A stretch of 64,000 bases of DNA from Cinnamomum chago (lineage: Eukaryota; Streptophyta; Magnoliopsida; Laurales; Lauraceae), in NCBI GenBank assembly GCA_038049695.1, contig CP142456.1, forward strand, positions 21,982,501 to 22,046,500, given 5' to 3'. The notes under the pieces are model-generated. The model did not search any database, was not told the origin of the DNA, and saw only the letters and a program-made list of their open reading frames with translations. Shown piece after piece: positions 32,906 through 44,382 of this stretch (positions are counted from its first letter, which is position 1; each line of letters begins with the position of its first letter). Made by a program: the position numbers and the translations under genes.

Positions 32906-33602
32906 CTATGATACAAGACTTTGCTGCATGTTCGAGACTTGCGAGCAACCACTTTGTGCAACATTGCCATAGGTTAAGTCTATCTCGAGTCTGGACCCTA
33001 ATTCTATCTCGAGTCTGGACCATTCCAGAACCTTACTTGGGCGATGACCTTTTTTTACCAGACTTTGTTGCATTTTGATATTCTTTTTTGTGTTAACCAT
33101 TTCCTGAAGTAGAAACAAGAAGATAAAATCAAATAAAATAAAAATACAAATGCATATATATATAATATGTATGCATACATGGGTAGAGAATTCCTTAGTT
33201 TAAGGAGTGGAAGTATACAACACAATGGAACCTACCTATTGAAAATTCGACCGGCTCAAAATAGCACAATTTTTTGCATTATCATATAATAGGAGAGCTC
33301 CCATTATGAGCGGCTCAAATAGTCAATAAGTGGGGCCCAGTGTATTATTCTATCTAGACCTATCAATCTGGCCTTGAGACACGGGTGCTTAGACTGGCTT
33401 GACCCTAAAAAAAAAATCCATAAAATGAGAGCTTTTGTTGTTAAGGAAAAACCCCAGGGCCGAGCTTGGACAATTTTTTGCAGGCTCTGAGATTTGAGGG
33501 CTAGGCTTGGACAATACTAATCCGGCCGGCCTAGCCCTTCTACTTTTATTTATTTTAAATAATATATGTATTTATTTATATATAAAAATATACTAAAATG
33601 CC
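32906..33602. other. Intergenic stretch upstream of the F-box pseudogene
   Basis: It holds a short tandem duplication (CTATCTCGAGTCTGGACC at about 32980 and 33003) and otherwise no recognised feature. Bases 33603-33607 (CTTAT) begin the next target duplication. Confidence 0.5.
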
Positions 33603-33879
33603 CTTATTGTTAGATCTATGTTGTTTGCAATTTGATGGTTAGCATATGCATTCATTTTCATCACTTCATCTAGTTTCAAAATTACATCTTGGTAACTTGA
33701 AAATCATGTCTGTAAATTGACCCTATCATGTTTTAATCAAAATGCTTTTGGTTGATTTAATTTTGATTCCAAATGTGATTTTATTTGACTTACAAATCTT
33801 TAGTTTTATGTGTTAAACTTGGTTTCCAAAGATTCTTTAGTCAAATCTTTCAGCCCTTTTGGACTTCTGACTGTATACA

Positions 33880-34225
33880 CTGTCGGTCAGCCTGTCGGTT
33901 AGGTGTCGGCTAACCGACCAGCGAACCAAGCTCAACCGAGCTTTCGTCGGTTCCAATTCCAGTAAGGTGTTCGTTTTCTGTTGGTCAGTTTGTCGGTCGA
34001 GGTTCGGTCGATCGAAGGTGTTTTAGTACTTGACCGAACTCTATTCGATTTTGAAACCAGAGAGCTTGTTTTCCAGTCATTTTGTCCTGTCGGTCAGGTG
34101 TTGGTCGACCGAATAAGTTTCGGTGAACCGACAACAGAATTGTTTCAAAAATTTATGACCATTGTAATATGACTGTTGAGTTCGATCGACCGAACTCTAT
34201 ATGTCGGTCGACCGACAGGAGATCC
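33880..34225. repeat. Palindrome-word array B (GTCGGTCGACCGAC type)
   Basis: Words include CTGTCGGTCAG (33881), CCTGTCGGTTAG, GTCGGCTAACCGACC, GTTGGTCGACCGAA (about 34111), GTTCGATCGACCGAAC (about 34181) and TGTCGGTCGACCGACAGG (34203). Spacer CCAGAGAG at 34057-34064. A ClaI/SalI-like self-complementary core recurs at irregular spacing of about 25-60 bases. Confidence 0.8.
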
Positions 34226-35046
34226 GTTTTGGTGAGGGGTCTTGAGAGTCTTTTTGGAGACCAATCTTGGGAGTTTTTCTGAACATTATTCAAACCCAAG
34301 ATCAAGAATAACTCAAGGGAGCAAGAGGAGCATCTTGGAAAGACAAAGCTTGGTTCTATAGTTAAACATCTTAGTAAGCCCTGCTCTTCTCATATCATTT
34401 GTTACATGCTAGATTAACTTATTGGAAAATCTCTTGTAGCATGTTAACTATGATGTGTTGAATCCATTATATTATATCTTTGATTTATTTATTATTGGAT
34501 TCATCACTTAGTCTCAAACCAAGTCATTGCCTTGTTGTATAAATCATGCTTACTTCAACATCTTTGATTCTAATTGATGCATGATCTCTCTACTTAGTTG
34601 AGTCTTTAGCTAGTTGTTTTCATTCTATGATCTCATAGGAAACCTTTATGTTTTGAAAAACAACTTTGCTCTTTCATTACATGTTCTTTAAGATTTAAAT
34701 TTTCTTATAATTTACATTTCTTGATTAATGAAATCTTTACAAGTTGTCTTTTGAAAAAGAATATGTGATTTGTAATACAACTTCAATTTATCTATCTCTG
34801 TATTTTAAACTTTGAAATGCTTTAAGCATACATCATTTGAGCTTTCTTTTTAACTTTGATTGAAGTTTGTACACACACATCATGTGCATTCATCTTTGCA
34901 TTACATAGAGTGATGTGTGAGTTTGATTTACACTTTCATATCCGCCTAATTTAGAGGCATTGTAATTGAGCTTAAATTGTATCTCTTAAAGTGTTTGTAT
35001 GACACTTTCTTTAAGAAATCATCTCCTGTAAAGGTTATTGCTTAGC

Positions 35047-35190
35047 CTTAGAAAAGCATAAGTGTAAAGGTTAGGGGTGAACCTGAAAACCCAAGAGGTT
35101 ATTGCTCAGCCTTAGAAAAGCATAGTGTATAGGTTATTGCTAAGCCTAAGAAAAGCATAGTGTTAGAGGTTATTGCTTAGCCTATTGAAA
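35047..35190 (+). repeat. Short tandem phrases in the solo LTR
   Basis: AGGTTATTGCTNAGCCTNAGAAAAGCATAGTGT recurs about three to four times in imperfect form between 35030 and 35190. Confidence 0.7.
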
Positions 35191-35413
35191 AACATATATA
35201 GTGAAAATCTGGTGGGGTGTTGGATCACAAGCCGGTAGTGGATGTAGGCATTAAGGCCAAACCACTATAAACCTTTGTGTGATGGTGAATGCTTTGTGAT
35301 GATTATTTTTGTTAGCTTCCGCATTTTAGTTCTATATCATCACTTGTGACTAATTGAACTATAGAATTTAAAGTCGGGCATTATTGGTCACTAAGTTGTA
35401 GCTCACCCTATTA

Positions 35414-35447
<34 letters not shown>

Positions 35448-35459
35448 ACTTTCACTTAT

Positions 35460-36827
35460 ACCAATGATTTAGTCATAATAAAGTAGGCATATGAAGGCAA
35501 TTTCATACCTACCTACCCATCATAAAATGCCCTAAAAATCCATACACACATATTTGGTTCATTTCATCCAATTCTAATTATTTTAGTTATTTATGCACTT
35601 AATGCATAAGAAATAAGTGTTGCACGATTGCTTATAATCCTTTTCTTCCAATTTTATTGCTTCTTATTTAGATTTTTATATTAATTTTTTTTATAAATTC
35701 TTGCTAGTGCAAAAGGGGTTGTACTTCTATAAATAAGGGCACACTTTTTCGATGCTAACCTATTCATTGAGGTAGTTTGTATGTGCATGAGACTTTAGGA
35801 ATATGGGGTGATCCAAATATCCTTTTAATTAGATAATTATGACTTTTGGTTTTAAAACACTAAAGTAATAGTATTTTTTAAGTGCATTTACTTTAGTGAT
35901 TGGAATCCAACGATGTTTAATAGTCAAATCAAAATTAAATTGAAAATAATGTCAGTTGAAAAAAGGAATATTAATGTAAATAGTTTAAAATTCTCAAAGA
36001 TAATATTCTGCTGGAATTATTTTATATGTTGGAATGATTTCACATGTGGAGATTCCTTTAAAAGGTGTGAAATACATCAAACTCTTTAACCATTTTCTTT
36101 CTTTGAGAAAATCAACAAAATTGTACGCCTGGAAACCAAGTCACCACATTATATATCCGATAAAAGAAAGTTTTAGAGATAGCTACAATAGCTCATATTC
36201 TCCAAATTTTTTCTTAATCGTGTCTTCACAGAGGTTAGACAAGATAACACTCGGTTGACACTCAAGTTTTGGTAGCAATGTAAAATAATAAATAAATAAT
36301 AATTTTCTCTTGTTTTTAGGCCCTTAGCCCGGCCCTGGTCCTCGAGGGTAGGATAAGGGCCTAAGTAGTGTCGGCCCTCCAAGGGCAGCTGGACCCATGA
36401 AATTCAACTTGGGAGGGCTTTATGTAAAAGGAATATTGGGGAAGGGATGTAAAAAAAAAAAATATTACTTTTTAAAATCTGTAGGTTTTTTTTTAATTTA
36501 ACTTTCTTTCAGGTATGGTGGGGCCTTTAGCCCCCAGACCCATGTACCTAGGTCAGCCCTGTCCGGCCGAGCCAAACCCTACATATATTGAGGGTAGGGC
36601 TAGGACAACCTTAATTAAGTCCGGCTTGGACTTGGCCTTTGACAGCCCTAGCTCTAACTTTTAGCTCGAGGATCCAAACTCTTATATATGAACTTCAATA
36701 GTTAGTTTTAGTTTCAAGATTTCCTTCATCACCATTGAGAGGAGCCTCCAAGCTACTCTTTTGAGCATCAAAGGAATGATCCTGGATAGAATTATGTTGT
36801 GCACTTTTTTCCCTATTCTACCACAAA

Positions 36828-36831
<4 letters not shown>
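35460..36831. other. AT-rich intergenic sequence
   Basis: No gene recognised. Some GC-rich phrases (GGCCCTTAGCCCGGCCCTGG near 36320, GTCCGGCCGAGCC near 36560) look like decayed element ends but no bounded element could be drawn. Confidence 0.45.

Positions 36832-36859
<28 letters not shown>
36832..36859. repeat. TA microsatellite
   Basis: An uninterrupted run of about 14 TA units directly precedes the first foldback MITE; similar runs separate the following ones (37193-37202, 37410-37427, 37671-37697). Confidence 0.9.
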
Positions 36860-36861
<2 letters not shown>

Positions 36862-37012
36862 GAGATGCTCCTATGAGACATGCTCTCACCTTACTATGAG
36901 AGATAGGGGGTGGGGGCCCTCACATTTAAGTTGTTGGCATTGGATATGGATGTGAGGGCCCTATCTTATCTCTCATAGTAAGGTGAGAACATCTCACATA
37001 GGAGCATCTCCC
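36860..37012. mobile_element. Foldback MITE, family A, copy 1 (153 bp)
   Basis: It starts GGGAGATGCTCCTATGAGA and ends in the reverse complement (...TAGGAGCATCTCCC). Almost the whole element folds back on itself, with GATGTGAGGGCC text near the centre. It sits in TA-repeat DNA, a known target preference of some plant MITEs. No coding sequence. Confidence 0.85.
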
Positions 37013-37054
37013 TATGTACATTTAAATTGTTGGCATTGGATATGAATGTATATA

Positions 37055-37192
37055 GGGAGATGCTCTCACCTTACTATGAGAGATAAGGTAGGGGCCCTCA
37101 CATCCATATCCAATGCAAACAACTTAAATGTGAGGGCCCCCACCCCTATCTCTCATAGTATGGTGAGAGATATTCTTACAGGAGCACCTCCC
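37055..37192. mobile_element. Foldback MITE, family A, copy 2 (138 bp, inverted)
   Basis: It starts GGGAGATGCTCTCACC and ends AGGAGCACCTCCC. Relative to copy 1 its central asymmetric part is reversed. The 40 bases before it (37013-37054) repeat the family A centre (TTGGCATTGGATATGAATG), so a third partial copy was broken here. Confidence 0.8.
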
Positions 37193-37202
37193 ATATATAT
37201 AT

Positions 37203-37409
37203 CAGGGCTATCCTAAGTCGCAACTTATGTTATCCTAAGTTGAAACAGTGATGATATCACAAATCAAAGCCAACTATCTCTGTTTTTGGCATGATTACTG
37301 GAAAATCCAGTTCCGATTGGATTTATCTTGATTTTGTAGACAATGATTTAAGGCAGTTTTATAATGGAGATGATTTTGCAAACAATTTTAGCTTAGGAGA
37401 GCCCCTCTC
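37203..37409. mobile_element. Foldback MITE, family B, diverged copy
   Basis: It begins CAGGGCTATCCTAAGTCGCA and ends TAGCTTAGGAGAGCCCCTC. Its interior (ATCACAAATCAAAGCC, ATTGGATTTATCTTGATTTT) matches parts of the next element. The ends are less symmetrical. Confidence 0.65.
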
Positions 37410-37427
37410 ATATATATATATATATAT

Positions 37428-37670
37428 GGGGCCAGCTCTCCTAAGCTGCAGCTTAGCTTATCCTAAGCTGAAACAGGGCTGGTCCCACAAATCAAAGTCG
37501 ATTATGCCATTTTTTGCATGATGATGGTCTCCAAAATCAAGATAAATCCAATCAGAACTAGATTTTTCAGTTCCATCATGCAAAAAACAGATATAATTAA
37601 CTTTGATTTGTGGGACCAACACTATTCTAGCTTAGGATAAGCTAAGCTGTAGCTTAGGAGAGCCCTGCTC
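37428..37670. mobile_element. Foldback MITE, family B (243 bp)
   Basis: Left end CTCTCCTAAGCTGCAGCTTA and right end TAGCTTAGGAGAGCCC are inverted copies; inner parts (CCACAAATCAAAGT and its complement) also pair. Bounded on both sides by TA runs. Confidence 0.82.
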
Positions 37671-37697
37671 TATATATATATATATATATATATATAT

Positions 37698-37826
37698 GGG
37701 AGATGCTCCTATGAGAGATAAGGTGGGGGCCTTCACATTTAAGTTGTTGGCATTGAATATGGATGTGAGACCCCCCACCCAATGTCTCATATAAGGTAAG
37801 AGATATATCTCATAGGAGCATCCCCC
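37698..37826. mobile_element. Foldback MITE, family A, copy 3 (129 bp)
   Basis: It starts GGGAGATGCTCCTATGAGAG and ends CATAGGAGCATCCCCC, with the family A centre (TTAAGTTGTTGGCATTG) shortened. Confidence 0.82.
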
Positions 37827-37884
37827 TATACATAAATATATTTGTATGTGTGTGTGAATGTAAATAGTGCCTTATAGTTGGTAC

Positions 37885-38585
37885 TGAAAGTTTAGGGATT
37901 GAGATCTCTAGGTCAGTCTACTCAACAAATCAGCCTAATAGTGTGCAAAAATAATAATCTACGCAGCGGAAATAAAATCACAAGCACACACCACAAGGAC
38001 ATCAGATTTAGTGTGGAAAACCCTAACCGAGTGAAAAACCACGGATCCAAACTGGATCAATAATCAAACACCATAAATCTTGCAATTACAAGAAACTCAG
38101 ATTTCCTCCCCAGATATCCCCTACCTAAGGACTGAAGTTACCTTGTGTCGTTTCACGCTTCAACGACTTCACACCGTTGATTGCGACAAACTCAATTCAG
38201 TGCTTAACTCCTCAAATATTCAACGCAAAAAGATGATCTTCTACAAAGGATGCAGAAGAAACTGACTCTTTAGAGTACTTGTCAGCACAACTTTTTAATA
38301 AATTTCTAGAGAAGACATCTCTCAATTAAATCTCTAATTCAGAATTTGAGAGATGATATGTGTCTCTTTGGGTTGTGAGAAACACCCAATATATAGCCCC
38401 ATATCCGTGGTTAAGACTCCTAATAATAATCTAATAAAAAAAGAGTCATTTCTCAAACTCTAAAATAGAGTCCGGATCATACCAGGTTTCCACCGTCCGT
38501 CATGCTCGAGCAGGAGGCTCACTCTTCTATCTCTTACAGGATTTTGGCCTTACAAGTACTCTAATGTTGCTCTTCCTTTGTAACA
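37885..38585 (-). repeat. Probable Copia LTR (antisense), boundaries uncertain
   Basis: On the minus strand the end ...CCCTAAACTTTCA (37885) resembles the LTR ends at 35454 and 44553, and the phrase TTCCGCTGCGTAGATT with GTGGTTTTTCACTCGG is typical of long Copia LTRs. A TGTTACAAAGG start at 38585 is possible, but no target duplication was found. Confidence 0.35.
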
Positions 38586-38602
38586 TAATCTAGTCTAAAC
38601 TA

Positions 38603-38690
38603 GAGAACGACTCCTTACCTTAGTGGTAAGGAGTCGTAGTTCTCATTGAGAGGTCTTGGGTTCGAACCTTGCCTCCTCCCTCTTTGCATA
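38603..38690 (+). mobile_element. tRNA-like SINE head or related unit
   Basis: TTAGTGGTAAGGAG (A-box-like) and GGTCTTGGGTTCGAACC (38651-38667, strong B box) have pol III spacing. GACTCCTTACC and GGTAAGGAGTC form a perfect 11-bp inverted repeat with a TTAGT loop around 38609-38635, which is unusual for a tRNA. No full cloverleaf folds. Confidence 0.5.
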
Positions 38691-38935
38691 TGTGAGTTTT
38701 ATTACCTCACATGTGTGAGTTGTGGTTATTCTCCTCACATGTGTGAGTTTCCATCAACTTATATGTGTGAGTTGTGTCTATGTCTCCTTGCATATGTGAG
38801 TTTCCATTACCTCACATGCGTGAGTAGTGTCTATGTGTCTTCTCATGTTTGAGTTTCCATTACCTCACATGTGTGAGTTGTGTCTATGTGTTATCTTATG
38901 TGTGAGTTTCCATCACCTCACATGTGTGAGTTGTG
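38690..38935 (+). repeat. Imperfect tandem array of about 60-bp units
   Basis: About four units carry two copies each of (C)ACATGTGTGAG, in the form GTGAGTTTCCATTACCTCAC ... GTGTGAGTTGTGTCTATGTG. It follows directly on the SINE-like head. The frame crossing it is a by-product of the repeat. Confidence 0.8.
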
Positions 38936-40333
38936 TCATGGGTCCCAGCCCCTTCGCTGGGCTATAAAAAAAGAAACACTTTTTCCAGTTTAATGAAATA
39001 CCCTTTGGAAAGAAAGAAAGAAAAAATTTGTGAGTAGTAGAAATATGAGAAATGCTAAAGATGCATAAGTCTATCTATTAACCTTTCTCTAAAAATTACA
39101 ACAACAATATATTGAAGAGAACTACTTATATAAACAAAAAGCTGAGTTGAAGAAAACTCAGAAAACCATCCCGAGAGGAAGATAGTGGGAATTCTATTAA
39201 AACTCTGATTGTCTTTTTATTTTTTACTTTTTATGACAGGATTCTCATTGATAGAGAGTCATGAATAGATTTTTTTTATTTGCTTTCACGTCTCGCAATG
39301 CTGGATAAAATCTGTAATTTATATTATATTAAAAAAATGAAGAATATATATATACTAGAAAATATTTTTGTACTCACTCCATGCGTTTCGCAATACTCTA
39401 TTAAATCTTTAGTTTGATCTTTTTTTTCTATTAAAAACATGAAGAATATTTACAATAGAGATAGTTCATTCCTCTTTCTATACTTATGGGCAAATTAACA
39501 CTTATGGATTCAAACTTAGAAAAGAGTTTAAATGCACCTATATTTACACTTTGAAATTGATCGGATTCCGAGTGTTAAGATGATGACCTAATCATCTTCT
39601 GGACACCACTCCCTTTTGACGTTACTTTCGAACTATTCCTTAATTTATAGGCATAGAAAAAACTCGCTAATCGGTTACTATTTAGCGGATGCCACTACAT
39701 ACATTTACATGTCAAAAAATAAATCTGCCCAATAAGTCCTATGGGCCGGCCTTTTATTCTAGTCATAAATTCTTTGCACAATTCCAGGTTTGGCTCGTCA
39801 GATTCAAATGCTGTTCAAACGACAGATCTGGGCTAGACCCAGACTAGATTCAGCCCACTTTGAGAGCCTTAAGCACCTCCTCTTACTTTTGTGCCACTTT
39901 TCTAACCTTTTACACCAAACAATGGAGCGGTTTTGCAGAAAGTTAACCTCATTTTGGATGACCCAACTCACCAAAAAATTTCTTGGAAAATGAAAGTAAA
40001 GTGAGGATGCCCTTATACGAAGCTGCGAGCGTTGTTGTTTGCTTATAACGTGGGGTATGCTTGGTGCTGAGCATTGGGTCAAGAGTTCAATTTCCAGGCT
40101 ATTTGGACATGGATAAAAAATACAGAAAGAGTATGGTTGTTGGAGCACCAACCCTACCCCACCCCCAGAAGAAATGGCTTTGCAGACAAAAGTTTGTGTT
40201 TTCTTGCAAGAGTTATGGCTTTTTTCCGTACTTTTCCTCAAGAAAAACTTCATTCTACCAAAATCTAGAAACTTGAAGAGTATGGAAAAGAAAAACCTTT
40301 TTTCATGATGTTTTTATATAAACAGTGTTACAC
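38936..40333. other. Intergenic stretch
   Basis: About 1.4 kb with no recognised gene. A GAAAGAAAG microsatellite lies near 39010. Bases 40334-40338 (AAACT) are the left duplication of the next LTR. Confidence 0.5.
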
Positions 40334-40338
40334 AAACT

Positions 40339-43071
40339 TGTCACAACTCGAACCAGAGAATCCCTTGATTAGGGTGTTTCCCAAGGTGTGACATGCATAC
40401 TCCCGTGAACTCACACCTGTTTCGGACCAAGTCCAAATTCACGAAAGAGAAAATTCCACATTTCACATGTGAGGGTTACTCACTGACACCTGTCATAGAA
40501 CATTTATTTGTGGAAGCATGTATATCATCAAACAAAGCCATGAGCAGCCCATTATCCAATCCATTATATTATAGTTTATCTTTAACAGAGCTAATCATTT
40601 GAATCTCTTAAATGCATAGTACACCAATGCCCAAATTAATATCCACTAGATGCTTATTTCAATGGAACATAATCCTAATACAATGCAAAATAAAACTAAT
40701 CATATGCATTAACTTAAGCTAAGTACAATTGAAATACCTAGTCTCAAACTCAAGATTACCCCTCCGATACTTACTCAGGCAGACAAAGCTAACCGATAAG
40801 CTTACTAATCAAACCTCTAATCTGAGTTGTTAAAAGTAATTCTCTTTGGTGTCCTGAATCCCTGTGTCACCAAGAATAGTATTTCAAATACAACGATTTG
40901 GCAAGTATAGGCATTAATAAGCAAGTACATAATGTATCAAATCGAATTTAAATGACCCTTGATTAAAAGATGTCAAGATTCAATAAATAACTAGGCAATT
41001 GTGCCAAAATCAAATAATTCATGCTTTTCGAATCAAATGGAGAATAGACATACGAGTTTGGCTACTACATTGAGCTCATCCTCTCAAAGAGAGCGAATCT
41101 AGTTGGGATATCACTAGCGGCCTGACCAAAGGCTAGTGGCTACTCGGTTATGGAGTTCCAGTGCTCCAGGTGACTTACTGCAGTAGTTTTGAATAACTAA
41201 ACCAAGTTCAACCCCGTCAGGTGTCACAGGGTTGAAACTAAGTGTGCTGACTCAATCGAATCAAATAATAATCGAATTGGAGTAAGTCTACATTCACTTG
41301 TTCATAATCAAATCGACTAGTAATCACATACACACGAATACTTACTCAGTCCACATTTCTAACGAATACTTACACAATTGTCCGACAATTAAAGCCACGA
41401 ATTGGAAATAGAAAATTGGACCATAATAAATACTAATAATGCAACCAAATAATCAATTAGGATTTGATATCAATAAGGAAGTTTGACTTCAATATGAAAT
41501 GCAATAAATTTAGAGGAATCAAGACATTTTACTAACCAATTCTAATTTATTACTCGCAGTCTCTCGCCGTCCAATACAAGGTAGGTTTGGAAAGTCAACG
41601 TACTACTATCTTGTTTGAGTGTCACTTATTAAGAAAAATATGTTGAATTTCTAAACTAACCTTCATGGAATACTGCTAGACTAACAATTTTCCGTTAGAC
41701 CAATGGAAGAGATTAAGGTTCCATTTTTAAGGCCATAACGGTCCCGAATTCCTAAATCACCTATTGGGACAAGGGTGCACCATGATTATCAATTAGAGAG
41801 GATCATGGAGGTTTAATATAGGCTAGGGGTGATTTTCCACCCCAAATTTGGGTCAAAAAGGGCAACTCGAGCGGACGTCTTCCAGAGAGGTGGTCGCTCG
41901 AACAACATTTTTTGTTCGCTCGAGCGAGGTCATACAGAAAGGGGATTCGCTCGAGCGGACCCTTGCTCGCTCGAGTGCCCACTCCAGGTTTCAGATTCCA
42001 AAATTCTCATTATTTATCCCCATTCATTTCTTAAAACCCATTTTAAGCTTCTACAAACCAAAACCTACAGAAAATTTAGAGCCTCCATGCTCTCCATGTC
42101 AAACATGAAGACACCATTTCCACTTCCACCCATTATAAACAACTCCAACCGTACATCTCCATTTCATTTACAATCAAGAGGCTAATTAAGAGTGAATCCA
42201 CAAATAGAAGTCGAATTCAATCAAGGAATAGACAATATGTAATTCCAAATTAAGCTTATACTTACCTCAATTTAGCTTTCCAAGCTCTTTCTCTAATTTT
42301 TGGCTCAAATGGCTCAAAATCCCCAAATCTCAAACCCTAACACAAATACACAATAAAATGCTAATGAATGTGCAAATATGACTACCCTTGAGTCCCTTGA
42401 CTCTATTTCAATTAAAAAACACAAAGAAAGATGAGTTTGATTCTTACCTCGACAATAATTCCAAATTTGGAAAGAGTAGGGGATGATGGAGGTGGTCTCT
42501 TGCCAACAATTGAAGTTGAATAGGTGGAGAAGATGAAGATGACTCCAATTACTCATGTAACAACCTTTTAGAAATTGAAAGAGAAGGAAGGAGAATGGAG
42601 AGAAAGCAACCATGAAAGAAGATTCTTCTCTTCTCATTTCCAAGCACAGTTGAATGGGATAAAGTTTAGTTGGGTTTTTAGATGATAAGGATGCCCCTTT
42701 TTGCACAAAAGTCCATTGGTTTATGGATTTTCCATTTTAAGTCAAATGATGGCCCACTTCTTCAACAGTTGATCAAATGAAGTCAAGTTCAACATGAAGA
42801 TCGATGTGCTAATCAAGATACACGCGATGATGCCAAAATGACGTGCATATGATGCAAAATGAGAAAACCGATAATTACATAAAAGCTCTTGATTCTACCC
42901 AACCGAGTTAAATCGGTTCCAACAAACTATTCAAGACTCAAAACCCATCTAACTCAGCCTATAAAGAACTAATTAACATTAATTATCATAATTACTAACT
43001 AAGTATAATTAAATTAACTAAAACACAATTAATTAGCATTAAACAAAATCAATTTCGGTCGGGGTGTAACA
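40339..43071 (-). mobile_element. Solo LTR, Ty3-like (2.73 kb)
   Basis: On the minus strand it begins TGTTACACCCCGACCG (43071) and ends GGTTCGAGTTGTGACA (40339). AAACT at 40334-40338 and 43072-43076 is an exact target duplication. The start and end style resemble the solo LTR at 28917-32577. No internal coding remains. It contains palindrome-word array C. Confidence 0.82.
41866..41985. repeat. Palindrome-word array C (CGCTCGAGCG type)
   Basis: Words: ACTCGAGCGGA (41866), GGTCGCTCGAAC (41891), TTCGCTCGAGCGAGG (41917), TTCGCTCGAGCGGAC (41946) and TTGCTCGCTCGAGTG (41963). Spacer CCAGAGAG at 41882-41889. Confidence 0.85.
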
Positions 43072-43076
43072 AAACT

Positions 43077-44028
43077 TGCTCTTGCTGCATGCATTAAAAT
43101 AGCATAGATTAGGATAAATCAACAGTATTACACAAACTTGTTTTAAGTAGACGACATCTACCATCATCGATTCCCACTTGATTTCCTATACCTTGACCTT
43201 TCGAGATGTAAGGGAGGGATGGATATTCACAATGGTTTCTTTGCATCATTCTTTGATTGGGAATATGTGGAATTCCAATGGTGAGACTAAGTTGGGTTCT
43301 ATGGCTTATATGAGCGGCCAAGGGAGAGGGAGGGGATTTCTTTGTTTCCCTACAATATATGAGCAAAGTTTGGAGGCTTTTTTATTTTTATAATTTCGCC
43401 CTTCTTCATTATCTTGTTCCTTTACAAAAGGAGAGAATTTAGAAAAAGACTTTGAGGCTACTTTTGTCCTTTGCTTACTTCCAAAAAAAGCAAGTAAACT
43501 ATCTCCAATTTATAAGGAGAGTTTTCTCCCCAAAAGAGTGATTTCTCTCTCACTACACTTGGAAATAATTCTTTCTTTAAAACAATTTGAATTTTGATTT
43601 ATTCGCTGTCATTTGCATTGAAAGAGAGATGGTCCCATTATATTTACTTTTAAAAATACGATGTGCTAAATCTTATTGTGAGACCAACTTCTATTAGAAT
43701 GAAATTTGAAAAAAGTTCACTTAAAAAGAATGACCTGAAGACTCAAGGGACTATACAAATAACGATATATATATTTCTGCTAATCCTGTAATGAGTAGAA
43801 GAAAATTATCCATCATACACTTGAAGAAGTACAAAAAATCAAAGCATTTTTTAAAATTTCCCTATAATGATAGGCTCTCAAGCTAGCTAAAGGGGAATAA
43901 AAACCCTAAAAAGATGCATATTTTAAAGAGAAACTGGAAGAAGGCTAGAAACGCGGTGTAGCATGGTCTTCTGGGAAAGAAAGTGGCTCTCAAAAATCAC
44001 ATACTCTCTTTCTCATGCTCATTTAGCA
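43077..44028. other. Intergenic stretch
   Basis: No gene or bounded repeat recognised in about 950 bases. Confidence 0.5.
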
Positions 44029-44100
44029 GTTTTTAGCCATGTCAGCTGGGCATGCCTTTTGGCAAAACCCACAGTAAACACAATTTGCCATGTCAAGCAA
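44029..44100 (-). pseudogene. Exon-sized fragment resembling NDUFS8 (complex I 23-kDa Fe-S subunit)
   Basis: The minus strand reads LDMANCVYCGFCQKACPADMA, close to the conserved 4Fe-4S ferredoxin motif of mitochondrial complex I subunit NDUFS8 ([20 protein letters not shown]). Four cysteines (CxxCxxCxxxCP) are present. Nothing upstream or downstream continues the protein, so it is a single captured or decayed exon. The motif also occurs in other ferredoxin-like proteins, but the YCGFCQ-ACP wording points to NDUFS8. Confidence 0.6.
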
Positions 44101-44382
44101 AACAAGAAAGTGATAGAAAATGAAGTAAATTGAAAATGTAGCTGATTTTTTTTTTTTTGCATTGCCATTATCAGCAAATAAAAGAAATATGCTATGCATT
44201 ACCTCTAGTCGGAAAGCTGCCATCTTCTCCCTCTTCATTTGCAAAGAAACCGGTTTGATCAAGGACGAGAAATACAAAGAGAGTTCTTAGCCGATTTTTG
44301 AGAGATAATTGAGAGATTTAGAGTGATTTAGATAGTTGTTTAATTAAATTGGAACTTTGAATCAAAGTTTCCAAATTATTGT
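44101..44382. other. Intergenic stretch
   Basis: Short unassigned sequence with a T run near 44147-44158. Confidence 0.45.

Larger units (their letters stand above)
33608..35454 (+). mobile_element. Solo LTR, Copia/Sirevirus-like (1.85 kb)
   Basis: It starts TGTTAGATC and ends CGACTTTCA; CTTAT at 33603-33607 and 35455-35459 is an exact 5-bp duplication. The 3' part contains repeated GAGGTTATTGCTTAGCC / GAAAAGCATAGTG phrases and the ending (AGCTCACCCTATT, then a C run) seen in long Copia LTRs. A second copy of its last about 190 bases lies at 44383-44553. No internal region remains. It carries palindrome-word array B and a 31-base C run (35416-35446). Confidence 0.82.

Noticed and set aside
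33455..36337. CAGGGCCG and CGGCCCTG as possible hAT ends
   Set aside because: Inverted ends match poorly and no 8-bp duplication flanks them; they also straddle a solo LTR with its own duplication.
38603..38670. Functional tRNA gene
   Set aside because: Strong B box, but the long inverted repeat replaces the tRNA arms.
36832..38935. CRISPR-like array
   Set aside because: Repeats are MITEs, TA runs and a degenerate tandem array in a plant genome; no constant repeat and spacer pattern.
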